Positions 16,275 to 23,544 of a stretch of DNA of 23,544 nt are shown in pieces. Position numbers and translations under genes: made by a program. The notes beneath the pieces were generated by a model, which did not search any database, was not told the origin of the DNA, and saw nothing but the letters and a program-made list of their open reading frames with translations. How positions within the stretch are numbered: position 1 is the stretch's first letter; each line of letters starts with the position of its first letter. Source of the stretch: Bacteroidaceae bacterium (GTDB lineage Bacteria > Bacteroidota > Bacteroidia > Bacteroidales > Bacteroidaceae); NCBI GenBank assembly GCA_017628775.1, contig JAGBYN010000136.1, positions 1 through 23,544 on the forward strand, in the 5' to 3' direction.

Positions 16275-16742
16275 ATGGAAGAAAAGAATTATTTTGAAGG
16301 ACTTTTTTCCGGCATCCGTTCGCTCTGCACGGGGTTGCGCATCACCATGCGTGAGTTCTTTACTAAAAAGATTACGCAGCAATATCCTGAGAATCGTGGC
16401 GAACTGCAGATGTTCGACCGTTTCCGCGGGTCGCTCGTCATGCCTCACGATGAAAACAACCAACATCATTGTATTGGATGCGGACTTTGCCAAATGGCTT
16501 GCCCCAATGGTTCTATCAAAGTGACCAGCGAATTCTACGAAACCGAAGATGGCAAGAAGAAAAAGCGTTTGGTAAAATACGAATACGACCTCGGTTGCTG
16601 CATGTTCTGCATGCTTTGTACACGTGCTTGTCCGCACAACGCCATTGAGTTTGACCAAAGTTTTGAGAACGCAGTGTTCGACCGCGCTAAACTCATCCAG
16701 GTGTTGAACAAAGAAGGTAGCAAGCTGGCAGAAAAGGAATAA
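16275..16742 (+). CDS. nuoI: NADH-quinone oxidoreductase subunit I (155 aa)
   Basis: This is a peripheral ferredoxin-like subunit with two 4Fe-4S clusters (N6a and N6b) that pass electrons to NuoB. Ligands are C66, C69, C72 and C76 in CIGCGLCQMACP, and C109, C112, C115 and C119 in CMFCMLCTRACP. Crossing of the last ligand between clusters is expected as in other 8Fe ferredoxins. The N-terminal amphipathic stretch would lie on the membrane. It starts 8 bases after nuoH. In the absence of NuoG these clusters may be the entry point for electrons from an unknown donor. Confidence 0.97.
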   Translation: MEEKNYFEGLFSGIRSLCTGLRITMREFFTKKITQQYPENRGELQMFDRFRGSLVMPHDENNQHHCIGCGLCQMACPNGSIKVTSEFYETEDGKKKKRLVKYEYDLGCCMFCMLCTRACPHNAIEFDQSFENAVFDRAKLIQVLNKEGSKLAEKE

Positions 16743-16921
16743 TAAGGGTCGGAGGTTATTAAGTTATAAGGCTGTGAGGTTATAAGGTTGTGAGGTTGTG
16801 AGGACCGAGTGGGAGTTAAGTTACCTGCAAGTTCTCAACTTCAATAACTCTAAATACCTAAAAGACCTACCCTCTCAAACCTCCAAAGCGAAGCGACCTC
16901 AAAACTTAAATTAAAATAGTT
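16743..16921 (+). repeat. Repeat-bearing spacer between nuoI and nuoJ
   Basis: A 179-base gap inside the operon carries runs of GAGGTTATAA and GAGGTTGTGAGG at 16752-16803. It contains a fold-back between GAGGTTATTAAGTT and AACTTCAATAACTC, and ends with an A-rich leader before nuoJ. No ORF was found. It belongs to the same style of low-complexity tract as 61-169 and 15069-15186. Confidence 0.65.
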
Positions 16922-17443
16922 ATGGATTCTCACCAAATAATGTTTGTAATTTTGGCAGTTATCATAATGCTCTCTTCAATTGCAACCGTGGTTTGCAAGA
17001 GCATTATTCGCGCTGCTACTTACTTGCTCTTTGTATTGCTTGGCACTGCTGGGCTCTACTTTTTGCTGGGCTACACATTCTTGGGTTCCGTGCAGATTAT
17101 GGTGTACGCAGGCGGCATTATTGTGCTCTACGTATTCTCTATTCTCTTGACAAGTGGACAGCAGGAAGTGCTCAGCAAGACGACATTGATTAAAAAACTT
17201 GCTGCCGCAATAGCTTGCATCGCAGGCGTGGTTGTGTTTGGCGCCATGCTTTTTATGCAGCAATTCAAAGCAGCAGCGTTGTCCGCTCCGAGCGAGTCCG
17301 ACAGTAGTTTTATCAGCATCGAAACCATCGGACACCACATGCTCTCAACTGATGCCGGAGGTTACCTCCTTCCTTTTGAGGCTGTCAGCATCCTGCTCTT
17401 GGCTTGCATCGTTGGCGGACTGATTATTGCGCGCAAACGTTAG
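16922..17443 (+). CDS. nuoJ: NADH-quinone oxidoreductase subunit J (173 aa)
   Basis: This membrane subunit has about five transmembrane helices and contributes a pi-bulge-bearing helix to the proton path. The conserved stretch LGYTFLGSVQIMVYAGGIIV (residues 49-68) is the family signature, followed by LYVFSILLT. The C-terminal helix ends in a basic RKR. The loop near 120-140 (about SESDSSFISIETIG) is typical for Bacteroidota. It opens the second half of the operon after the repeat-bearing spacer. Confidence 0.95.
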   Translation: MDSHQIMFVILAVIIMLSSIATVVCKSIIRAATYLLFVLLGTAGLYFLLGYTFLGSVQIMVYAGGIIVLYVFSILLTSGQQEVLSKTTLIKKLAAAIACIAGVVVFGAMLFMQQFKAAALSAPSESDSSFISIETIGHHMLSTDAGGYLLPFEAVSILLLACIVGGLIIARKR

Positions 17444-17471
17444 TCACTCATTTATATTATTGTGTAAAACT

Positions 17472-17780
17472 ATGATACAAATAGAATATCTTCTTATTAT
17501 ATCTGCAGTGATGATGTTTGCCGGAATTTACGGATTCTTCACGCGTCGCAGCACGTTGGCAATTCTGCTTTCAATAGAGCTGATGCTGAATGCTGCCGAC
17601 ATCAACTTTGCAGTTTTCAATCGCATGCTCTATCCCGATGGCCACGAAGGTTATTTCTTTGCCATCTTCGGCATAGCTATCGCCGCAGCCGAAAGTGCCA
17701 TAGCGATTGCCATTCTGATTAATATTTATCGTATGCTCAAAAACATTTCTGTCGATGAGCTGAAGAAACTAAAATGGTAA
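17472..17780 (+). CDS. nuoK: NADH-quinone oxidoreductase subunit K (102 aa)
   Basis: This is a small antiporter-like (MrpC-type) subunit with three transmembrane helices. MIQIEYLLIISAVMMFAGIY starts the first helix, and the second contains the conserved glutamate in LLSIELMLNAADINF; a further glutamate lies in AAAESAIAIAI of the third. The ATG at 17472 gives the usual 102-residue length; a longer frame from 17427 adds polar residues and overlaps the end of nuoJ, so it is not used. It precedes nuoL by 6 bases. Confidence 0.96.
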   Translation: MIQIEYLLIISAVMMFAGIYGFFTRRSTLAILLSIELMLNAADINFAVFNRMLYPDGHEGYFFAIFGIAIAAAESAIAIAILINIYRMLKNISVDELKKLKW

Positions 17781-17786
17781 AAGGCT

Positions 17787-19682
17787 ATGGAACATACATT
17801 GTATATTCTTCTCCTGCCGTTTCTCTCCTTCCTCGTATTAGGATTGCTCGACAGTAAAATCAGCAAGAAAACAGCAGGTATTATCGGAACTTTGAGTTTG
17901 GGCATCGTGACGTTGCTGTCGTACTGGACGGCTTTCGCATATTTCAGTGCAGAGCGCGTCAATGGTGTTTACGAAACGCTCATGCCTTATAACATAACGT
18001 GGCTCCCGCTGGGTAACCTGCATTTTGACATGGGTATCATGCTCGACCCGATTTCAGTCTTGATGCTTATCGTTATTTCGACGGTGTCGCTCATGGTGCA
18101 CATTTACTCGTTTGGCTACATGCATGGCGAGCGAGGTTTTCAGCGTTACTACGCATTCCTGAGTCTCTTCACTATGTCAATGTTGGGATTGGTTGTGGCA
18201 ACAAACATTTTCCAGATGTACCTTTTCTGGGAACTCGTGGGTGTGTCGTCCTACCTCCTCATTGGTTTTTACTACACTACGCCAGCAGCCATTGCAGCAT
18301 CGAAGAAGGCGTTTATCGTCACTCGTTTTGCCGATATGTTCTTCCTCGTGGGGATTTTGATTTACGGTTACTACTGCCAGTCGTTTGGCTTTGGTTTTAA
18401 TTCCGAAGGTTTTGCTGCAGGTGCATTTATGCTTCCCACAGCTCTTGTGTTGATGTTCATTGGTGGTGCGGGTAAGAGTGCCATGTTTCCCCTTCACATC
18501 TGGTTGCCCGATGCGATGGAAGGTCCTACTCCTGTCAGCGCATTGATTCACGCTGCTACGATGGTGGTGGCTGGGGTGTTCCAGATTGCTCGCCTCTTCC
18601 CCTTGTGGATTCAGTATGCCCCCGATGCCATGAGCATTATAGTTTGGGTGGGTGTATTCACAGCGTTCTATGCTGCGGCTGTAGCTTGTGTGCAGAGCGA
18701 CATTAAGCGCGTACTTGCTTTTTCTACAATTTCGCAAATCGCCTTTATGATGGTAGCGTTAGGCGTATGCCTTCCTGGCGAACATGGTGCAGTGATTGAC
18801 AATCATGCAAGTCTTGGTTACATGGCGTCAATGTTCCACCTCTTTACGCATGCCATGTTCAAGGCGCTCTTGTTCCTCGGAGCAGGATGTATCATCCACG
18901 CTGTGCATAGCAACGAGATGTCTGCCATGGGCGGACTTCGTAAGTACATGCCCATCACGCATGTCACCTTCCTGATTGCTTGCCTTGCGATTGCAGGGAT
19001 TCCTCCGTTCTCGGGATTTTTCTCTAAGGACGAAATTCTTACGGCGTGTATGCACTATAGCCCCGTAGTGGGATGGATCATGACGGGTGTTGCAGCAATG
19101 ACGGCCTTCTATATGTTCCGCCTTTATTTTGGCATATTCTGGGGAACGGAAAACAAGGAACTCCATGCGCATCATACCCCTCACGAAGCACCACTGACAA
19201 TGACACTTCCGCTCATGGTGCTTACGGCGATTACACTCGTTGCGGGTTTTATTCCCTTCGGACATTTCGTCAGTGCTTCGGGCGAAGCCTACGATATTCA
19301 TCTTGACTGGAGCGTTGCGATTACCAGCATCGTCGTGGCTGTTGCATCTATCGCATTAGCAACCTATATTTATGCAGGCGAGCGCCAACCCGTTGCCAGC
19401 AAGATGAAGGCTGCATTCCCGAATTTGCACCAGTGGGCTTACAAGCGCTTCTATCTCGACGAGGTGTATCAGTACGTAACCCACCGCATTATTTTTGCAA
19501 AAATTTCAAAGCCCATTGCTTGGTTTGACCGCCACGTTGTAGATGGTTTCTTTGATTTCCTTGCATGGGGAACGCATGCGTTGAGTAATCTTATCCGAGG
19601 ATTCCAAAGCGGTTCGGTTCAATTCTATGCTCTGGTCTTCCTCCTTGGTATCATCACAATTTTACTCATTTTGATCTTATAG
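17787..19682 (+). CDS. nuoL: NADH-quinone oxidoreductase subunit L (631 aa)
   Basis: This is the largest antiporter-like proton-pumping subunit, at the distal end of the membrane arm. About sixteen transmembrane helices are visible, including the C-terminal lateral-helix region and a last anchor (ALVFLLGIITILLILIL). Signatures are LFWELVGVSSYLLIGFYYT (with the conserved glutamate), PLHIWLPDAMEGPTPVSALI and HAATMVVAGVFQIARL. AIAGIPPFSGFFSKDEIL is typical of the second half. The length is close to E. coli NuoL, and no frameshift is seen. Confidence 0.97.
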   Translation: MEHTLYILLLPFLSFLVLGLLDSKISKKTAGIIGTLSLGIVTLLSYWTAFAYFSAERVNGVYETLMPYNITWLPLGNLHFDMGIMLDPISVLMLIVISTVSLMVHIYSFGYMHGERGFQRYYAFLSLFTMSMLGLVVATNIFQMYLFWELVGVSSYLLIGFYYTTPAAIAASKKAFIVTRFADMFFLVGILIYGYYCQSFGFGFNSEGFAAGAFMLPTALVLMFIGGAGKSAMFPLHIWLPDAMEGPTPVSALIHAATMVVAGVFQIARLFPLWIQYAPDAMSIIVWVGVFTAFYAAAVACVQSDIKRVLAFSTISQIAFMMVALGVCLPGEHGAVIDNHASLGYMASMFHLFTHAMFKALLFLGAGCIIHAVHSNEMSAMGGLRKYMPITHVTFLIACLAIAGIPPFSGFFSKDEILTACMHYSPVVGWIMTGVAAMTAFYMFRLYFGIFWGTENKELHAHHTPHEAPLTMTLPLMVLTAITLVAGFIPFGHFVSASGEAYDIHLDWSVAITSIVVAVASIALATYIYAGERQPVASKMKAAFPNLHQWAYKRFYLDEVYQYVTHRIIFAKISKPIAWFDRHVVDGFFDFLAWGTHALSNLIRGFQSGSVQFYALVFLLGIITILLILIL

Positions 19683-19692
19683 CCAACTAAAT

Positions 19693-21207
19693 ATGGAAAA
19701 CATACTTTATCTCTCTACCTTCGTGTTCATCCCCTTGGTGATGCTCTTAGGTTTGTGGTTGGCGAAGTCCGTCAATCAGGTGCGCAGTGTGATGGTAGCT
19801 GGTAGCACAGCATTGCTTGCTTTCGCCATCCACCTTACACTTCGCTTTTTAGACGACCGTGCGGCAGGCGAGACCGCCGAGATGCTCTATACCGGTGCGC
19901 TTCCATGGTTTGAACCGCTTAACATCTGCTACTCAGTTGGTGTTGACGGCATCAGTGTTGCTATGATTCTGCTCTCTGCAGTGATAGTCTTTACCGGAAC
20001 GTTTGCATCGTGGAAACTCCAACCGATGACGAAGGAATATTTCCTTTGGTTTACGCTTTTGTCCATGGGTGTGTTCGGTTTCTTCATTAGCATCGACATG
20101 TTTGCCATGTTTATGTTCTACGAAATTGCCCTCATCCCAATGTACTTGTTGATTGGTGTGTGGGGTAGTGGAAAGAAGGAATATTCTGCCATGAAGCTCA
20201 CGCTCATGTTGATGGGGGGTTCGGCTTTCTTGATGTGTGGCATCTTTGGCATCTATTTTGATTCGGGTGCCACGACGATGAACATCCTTGAAATTGCTCA
20301 AAACTCTGTAGCCCATGAGCGTCAATACCTTTGGTTCCCCATGACCTTTGTAGGCTTTGGGGTGTTGGGTGCGCTCTTCCCCTTCCACACATGGAGCCCC
20401 GACGGCCACGCTTCTGCGCCTACTGCCGTTTCAATGCTTCATGCCGGTGTGCTTATGAAGCTGGGTGGCTATGGCTGCTTCCGCATCGCCATGTATCTCA
20501 TGCCCGAAGCGGCACACGAATTGGGATGGATATTCCTTATCTTAACAGGTGTCTCAGTGGTTTATGGAGCATTCTCAGCTTGCGTGCAAACCGACTTGAA
20601 GTACATCAACGCCTACTCCTCCGTGTCGCACTGCGGACTCGTGCTCTTTGCCATCCTGATGATGAACGAAACGGCCTGCACAGGTGCAGTGCTTCAGATG
20701 TTGAGCCACGGTTTGATGACTGCGCTCTTCTTTGCGCTCATCGGCTTTATCTACGGACGTACACACACACGCGACATTCGCGAACTTTCAGGATTGATGC
20801 GCATCATGCCCTTCCTCTCTATCTGTTATGTGATTGCCGGTTTGGCAAATCTCGGACTTCCGGGCTTGAGCGGTTTTGTGGCTGAAATGACCATCTTCGT
20901 AGGTTCGTTTCAAAACACGGGCGTGTTCTACACAGCGCTCACCATCATTGCCTGCACAAGTATCGTTATCACGGCGGTCTATATTCTTCGCCTTGTGGGT
21001 AAGATTCTTTACGGCACATGTACCAATGAGAACCATCTTGCGCTGACCGACGCAACGTGGGACGAACGCTTCTCCGTGATTTGCCTCATTGCGTGTGTTG
21101 CAGGTCTTGGTATCGCTCCGCTTTGGGTGAGCAACCTGATTGGCGACGGCGTTGCACCTATCATCAACCAATTGGAAAAATTCATTGATTTAAACCCCTT
21201 CTTGTAA
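19693..21207 (+). CDS. nuoM: NADH-quinone oxidoreductase subunit M (504 aa)
   Basis: This antiporter-like proton-pumping subunit has about fourteen transmembrane helices. The conserved glutamate lies in MFMFYEIALIPMYLLIGVWG, and the key lysine in LHAGVLMKLGGYG after WSPDGHASAPTAVSM. YSSVSHCGLVLFAIL and GLPGLSGFVAEM are further family blocks. It starts 10 bases after nuoL and ends 3 bases before nuoN. Its length and helix count show no truncation. Confidence 0.97.
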   Translation: MENILYLSTFVFIPLVMLLGLWLAKSVNQVRSVMVAGSTALLAFAIHLTLRFLDDRAAGETAEMLYTGALPWFEPLNICYSVGVDGISVAMILLSAVIVFTGTFASWKLQPMTKEYFLWFTLLSMGVFGFFISIDMFAMFMFYEIALIPMYLLIGVWGSGKKEYSAMKLTLMLMGGSAFLMCGIFGIYFDSGATTMNILEIAQNSVAHERQYLWFPMTFVGFGVLGALFPFHTWSPDGHASAPTAVSMLHAGVLMKLGGYGCFRIAMYLMPEAAHELGWIFLILTGVSVVYGAFSACVQTDLKYINAYSSVSHCGLVLFAILMMNETACTGAVLQMLSHGLMTALFFALIGFIYGRTHTRDIRELSGLMRIMPFLSICYVIAGLANLGLPGLSGFVAEMTIFVGSFQNTGVFYTALTIIACTSIVITAVYILRLVGKILYGTCTNENHLALTDATWDERFSVICLIACVAGLGIAPLWVSNLIGDGVAPIINQLEKFIDLNPFL

Positions 21208-21210
21208 ACT

Positions 21211-22677
21211 ATGGATTATTCATCGTTCTTATCCATGCACGCAGAGCTTTCGCTCCTTGCTGTGATTATTATATTGTTCGTGGCAGACCTCTTGATGTGT
21301 CCCGACAAGAAGAGTGGGAAGGGTGTTTACAACACGCCGTTGCCCACAATTCTGCTTGCCCTCCACGTTGTGCTCAATCTTCTGCCCTCGGCTTATTGTG
21401 GCACAGACGTTGAGTTTCAGGCTTTTGGTGGCATGTATGTTCACACGCCCATGATGACGGTTGTGAAGAGCATCCTCAGCGTGGGTACGCTCATCGTGTT
21501 CCTGATGGCTCACAAGTGGCTCTCTCGTGAAGAAAACCTCGTGAAGCAAGGTGAATTTTACCTCCTCACGTTGTTCACCCTGCTCGGCATGTTCTTCATG
21601 ATTTCGAGCGGTCACTTCCTCATGTTCTTCATCGGTCTTGAATTGGCATCTGTGCCCATGGCGGCCGTCGTGGCTTTCGACAAGCACCGCCGCGAAAGTG
21701 CTGAGGCGGGAGCTAAGTTCATCCTCCTCGCTCTCTTCTCTGCCGGACTTTTGCTCTATGGCATCTCGCTGCTCTATGGCGCCACAGGTTCGCTTTATTT
21801 TGAGGAAATGGGCAAGAGCTTGTTCTTCGACCATTCGTTGCTGGCGGTAGTCGGAATGGTGCTCTTCATTTCTGGCGTTGGCTTCAAGATTTCGCTCGTT
21901 CCCTTCCACCTTTGGACTGCCGACACTTATCAAGGCGCGCCCACAGTTGTGACGGGCTACCTGAGTGTTATTTCGAAGGGTGCTGCTGCTTTCGTTTTGT
22001 TCACGGTGCTGACAAAGGTGTTTGGCAGCATGGCGCTTACAGAACTATGGAACGAAGCCTTCTTCTGGCTCATCATTGCCTCAATCACGATTGCCAACCT
22101 CTTTGCCATTCGACAAAACAATCTGAAGCGATTCATGGCATTCTCAGCCATCTCCCAGGCGGGCTACCTTGTGCTCGGCATTATGGATGGTTCGGCTGAG
22201 GGCATGACGGCTCTTGTGTTCTACCTGCTCGTTTACATGGCGGCAAACCTTGGTGCTTTCGCAGTGATGACCAGCATTGAAGACAACAGCGGAAAAATCC
22301 AGATTTCCGATTATAAGGGACTTTATCAAACCAATCCGAAGTTGGCATTCATCATGACGCTCTGCCTCTTCTCATTGGCTGGTATTCCTCCGTTCGCAGG
22401 TTTCTTCTCTAAATTCTTTATCTTCATGGCGGCTTTCAAGGGTGGACACGAGCTCTTGGTGTTCATCGCCTTAATCAACACAGTAGTGTCGCTCTACTAC
22501 TACCTCTTGATTGTTAAAGCCATGTATATCGAACCCAACGACTCGCCTATCGCTACGTTTAAATCCGACTGCTATGTGCGTACAGCCCTTGCGCTCTGCA
22601 CCGCAGGTGTTGTGCTCCTCGGCATCGCCAGCATCGTTTACAATTACATCGATGCCCTGAGCTACGGATTGCTTTAA
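21211..22677 (+). CDS. nuoN: NADH-quinone oxidoreductase subunit N (488 aa)
   Basis: This is the third antiporter-like subunit, next to NuoK in the membrane arm, with about fourteen transmembrane helices. The conserved acidic residue sits in [20 protein letters not shown]; the lysine-bearing helix follows [20 protein letters not shown] and contains [30 protein letters not shown] is the late signature shared with the other antiporter subunits. It is the last gene of the operon and is followed within 24 bases by a strong terminator. Confidence 0.97.
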   Translation: MDYSSFLSMHAELSLLAVIIILFVADLLMCPDKKSGKGVYNTPLPTILLALHVVLNLLPSAYCGTDVEFQAFGGMYVHTPMMTVVKSILSVGTLIVFLMAHKWLSREENLVKQGEFYLLTLFTLLGMFFMISSGHFLMFFIGLELASVPMAAVVAFDKHRRESAEAGAKFILLALFSAGLLLYGISLLYGATGSLYFEEMGKSLFFDHSLLAVVGMVLFISGVGFKISLVPFHLWTADTYQGAPTVVTGYLSVISKGAAAFVLFTVLTKVFGSMALTELWNEAFFWLIIASITIANLFAIRQNNLKRFMAFSAISQAGYLVLGIMDGSAEGMTALVFYLLVYMAANLGAFAVMTSIEDNSGKIQISDYKGLYQTNPKLAFIMTLCLFSLAGIPPFAGFFSKFFIFMAAFKGGHELLVFIALINTVVSLYYYLLIVKAMYIEPNDSPIATFKSDCYVRTALALCTAGVVLLGIASIVYNYIDALSYGLL

Positions 22678-22700
22678 GGCACTATTAATACATTATCAAG

Positions 22701-22746
22701 AAAACGAGACTGCGCCGTAAAGATTTTTACGACACAGTCTCGTTTT
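22701..22746 (+). terminator. Terminator of the nuo operon
   Basis: AAAACGAGACTG and CAGTCTCGTTTT form a 12-bp perfect stem, extended inward by GCCGTAAA with TTTACG and closed by a small loop, followed by TTTTT within the right arm. The arms are A-rich and T-rich, so it may work in both directions. It lies 23 bases after the nuoN stop codon. Confidence 0.9.
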
Positions 22747-22834
22747 TAGGTTTCTCTGATGTATTGACTTGAACAAATCTTCAAGTTTCAGTTCACGTTG
22801 CACGATGCCACTATGGATATTCTGCTTTGATTGC

Positions 22835-22913
22835 TGTCCGGTAAAGTTATTGGTCCGTCAGGCCGTTGCTACTCAATAAAAGTTTGGCGTATAGGTTAAA
22901 AGTTTACCGGACA
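22835..22913. mobile_element. MITE-like element or IS-end remnant (79 bp)
   Basis: TGTCCGGTAAAGTT (22835-22848) and AGTTTACCGGACA (22901-22913) are inverted repeats, identical over the outer 11 bases. With one offset base the symmetry continues outward (ATTG and CAAT). The interior is too short for a transposase. It could be a miniature element moved by a related IS, or the two ends left after an internal deletion. The family was not identified. Confidence 0.45.
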
Positions 22914-23161
22914 CAATAATTACCGATTATTAATGCTTTACGTTGTTATTATCAATCTTAATATATCATTGATCATGACGCTGAAGGCGTCATAAAAGGC
23001 CGCACGGCAGTTGTACTCTGTACTCTGTTCTCCGTGCTCTATTCTACTCCTTTGGCATCTTGGAAACCGCATGGGCTCACTTTCGTGAGCAAGTGTGATC
23101 CGCTAGATACGTGGTCAAAAAAACTGTGTAAAAACAAAAGTGTCATTTCCTGATTTAGGTT

Positions 23162-23177
23162 GACTCCAATTGGAGTC
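23162..23177. promoter_or_regulatory. Perfect 16-bp palindrome preceded by TTGACT, MerR-operator-like
   Basis: GACTCCAATTGGAGTC is a perfect palindrome overlapping TTGACT. MerR-family promoters often have TTGACT leading into a GC-capped palindrome, but here no good -10 box is found at the usual distance. No regulator or target gene lies beside it within the window. Confidence 0.3.
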
Positions 23178-23185
23178 TATCTCTG

Positions 23186-23197
23186 AAAGGAGGTGAT
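23186..23197 (+). promoter_or_regulatory. Extended Shine-Dalgarno sequence without an intact gene
   Basis: AAAGGAGGTGAT is the exact complement of the conserved 3' tail of bacterial 16S rRNA. Bacteroidota genes rarely use such strong sites. No ATG follows at proper distance, and the frames after it end within a few dozen codons, so it may be the front of a decayed, transferred gene or a chance match. Confidence 0.3.
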
Positions 23198-23336
23198 TAT
23201 CATATTCGGTGTGGACTCTGGCGTTGTCTGTTCAACAATGATGGGCAATTGCTAGAGCCTCAGAGAGTGGAACGGACAATCGTTGATTCCACGTCTTGAA
23301 CCGAAATATTAAACTTATCACTCTGATAATCAGATA

Positions 23337-23387
23337 TACAATGACGGGAACCTTATGAATTGATACCATAGAGTTCCCGTCATTGTA
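23337..23387 (-). terminator. Terminator-like hairpin after the XRE regulator gene
   Basis: TACAATGACGGGAAC (23337-23351) and GTTCCCGTCATTGTA (23373-23387) are perfect 15-bp inverted repeats; the loop region can extend the stem with CTTATG and CATAGAG. It lies one base from the stop codon of the partial minus-strand gene. The following U-tract is weak. Confidence 0.65.
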
Positions 23388-23388
23388 A

Positions 23389-23544
23389 TTATAACGCAAT
23401 GCTTGATTGAGCGACTTTGATTGCATCTGACTTTAATTCTTCTTCATCCTCCACTGCATCGAGGACTTTATCAGCAACCCAGAGAGTAAGAAGTTCTTTT
23501 TCGTCAACATTGAAATAGTTGGCAATTTGAATTACTTGTGTGCG
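23389..23544 (-). CDS. XRE-family helix-turn-helix regulator, C-terminal part only (51 aa in window)
   Basis: An open frame enters from the right edge and ends with TAA at 23389-23391. Its residues include QVIQIANYFNVDEKELLTLW, VADKVLDAVEDEEEL and AIKVAQSS. The pattern I-A-x-Y-F-x-V-D-E-K-E-L-L-x-L-W followed by a short helical tail is what follows the DNA-binding domain in small Bacteroidota XRE regulators, several of which lie beside DNA methyltransferase or restriction genes. The DNA-binding domain itself would lie beyond the window, so its presence and the neighbours cannot be checked here. The overlapping 64-codon frame at 23232-23426 is not supported. Confidence 0.65.
   Translation of the reverse strand, partial: RTQVIQIANYFNVDEKELLTLWVADKVLDAVEDEEELKSDAIKVAQSSIAL

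Larger units (their letters stand above)
22747..23336. other. Gene-poor region with remnants and small hairpins
   Basis: No intact gene is seen in about 590 bases. Objects found are an inverted-repeat element (22835-22913), the hairpin ATGACGC-TGAAG-GCGTCAT (22975-22993), a repeat-like tract GGCAGTTGTACTCTGTACTC (about 23003-23022), the hairpin GCTCAC-TTTC-GTGAGC (23075-23090), and the palindrome and Shine-Dalgarno-like sequence at 23162-23197. Short frames here lack family features. Confidence 0.5.

Noticed and set aside
17427..17471. 15-codon extension of nuoK
   Set aside because: It overlaps the end of nuoJ and exceeds the normal NuoK length of about 100 residues.
23232..23426. 64-codon frame on the minus strand near the right edge
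   Set aside because: It overlaps the end of the XRE regulator frame and the 15-bp inverted repeat, and has no family features.

Overview
The window looks like a chromosomal segment of a Bacteroidales bacterium, most likely Prevotella-like. Four things point there: a NADH-quinone oxidoreductase operon with fused nuoCD and no nuoE, nuoF or nuoG inside it; promoter-like sequences of the Bacteroidota type (TTTG, about 19-21 bases, TAnnTTTG); small lineage-typical families (DUF3822, DUF4250); and a thiamine uptake set made of a TonB-dependent receptor, a PnuC-family permease and a thiamine pyrophosphokinase behind a TPP riboswitch. The genus is an inference.

Layout. Positions 1-169 hold repeats. 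From 170 to 11666 every gene is on the minus strand. In transcription order (right to left) these are the thiamine operon (TPP riboswitch 11766-11858, receptor, PnuT-like permease, thiamine pyrophosphokinase, terminator hairpin near 7904-7938), a branched-chain aminotransferase (ilvE), a four-gene cluster (coiled-coil lipoprotein, DUF4250, VanZ-like, DUF3822) that runs into rsmD, then rmuC, and an ABC-F ATPase. From 12425 to 22677 the plus strand carries nuoA-B-CD-H-I-J-K-L-M-N, closed by a strong terminator at 22701-22746. The last 0.8 kb has no intact gene. It holds a small inverted-repeat element, hairpins, a MerR-like palindrome next to an extended Shine-Dalgarno sequence, and at the right edge the C-terminal end of an XRE-type regulator on the minus strand.

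The most interesting non-coding object lies just upstream of nuoA. A sequence matching the Bacteroidota promoter consensus closely (12157-12187) precedes a roughly 180-base structured region (12191-12373). Its two ends pair with each other, it has an inner GC-rich stem, and it has a terminator-like hairpin. Size and architecture fit a 6S-like RNA (compare the Bacteroidales-1 class), but the inner stem and the terminator stem share bases, so a leader that attenuates nuo is also possible.

Other unusual features are an 18-codon upstream ORF that ends one base before the GTG start of the ABC-F gene, two 62-bp copies of an intergenic repeat, a 42-43-bp tandem repeat with an inverted copy at the left edge, and low-complexity tracts inserted between genes of the nuo operon.

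How the genes work together: the thiamine operon would import thiamine across both membranes and convert it to thiamine pyrophosphate, with the product closing the loop through the riboswitch. The nuo operon encodes the membrane arm and the quinone-reducing connecting module of complex I, without the NADH-oxidising module. All statements come from reading the sequence; no database search or folding program was run.
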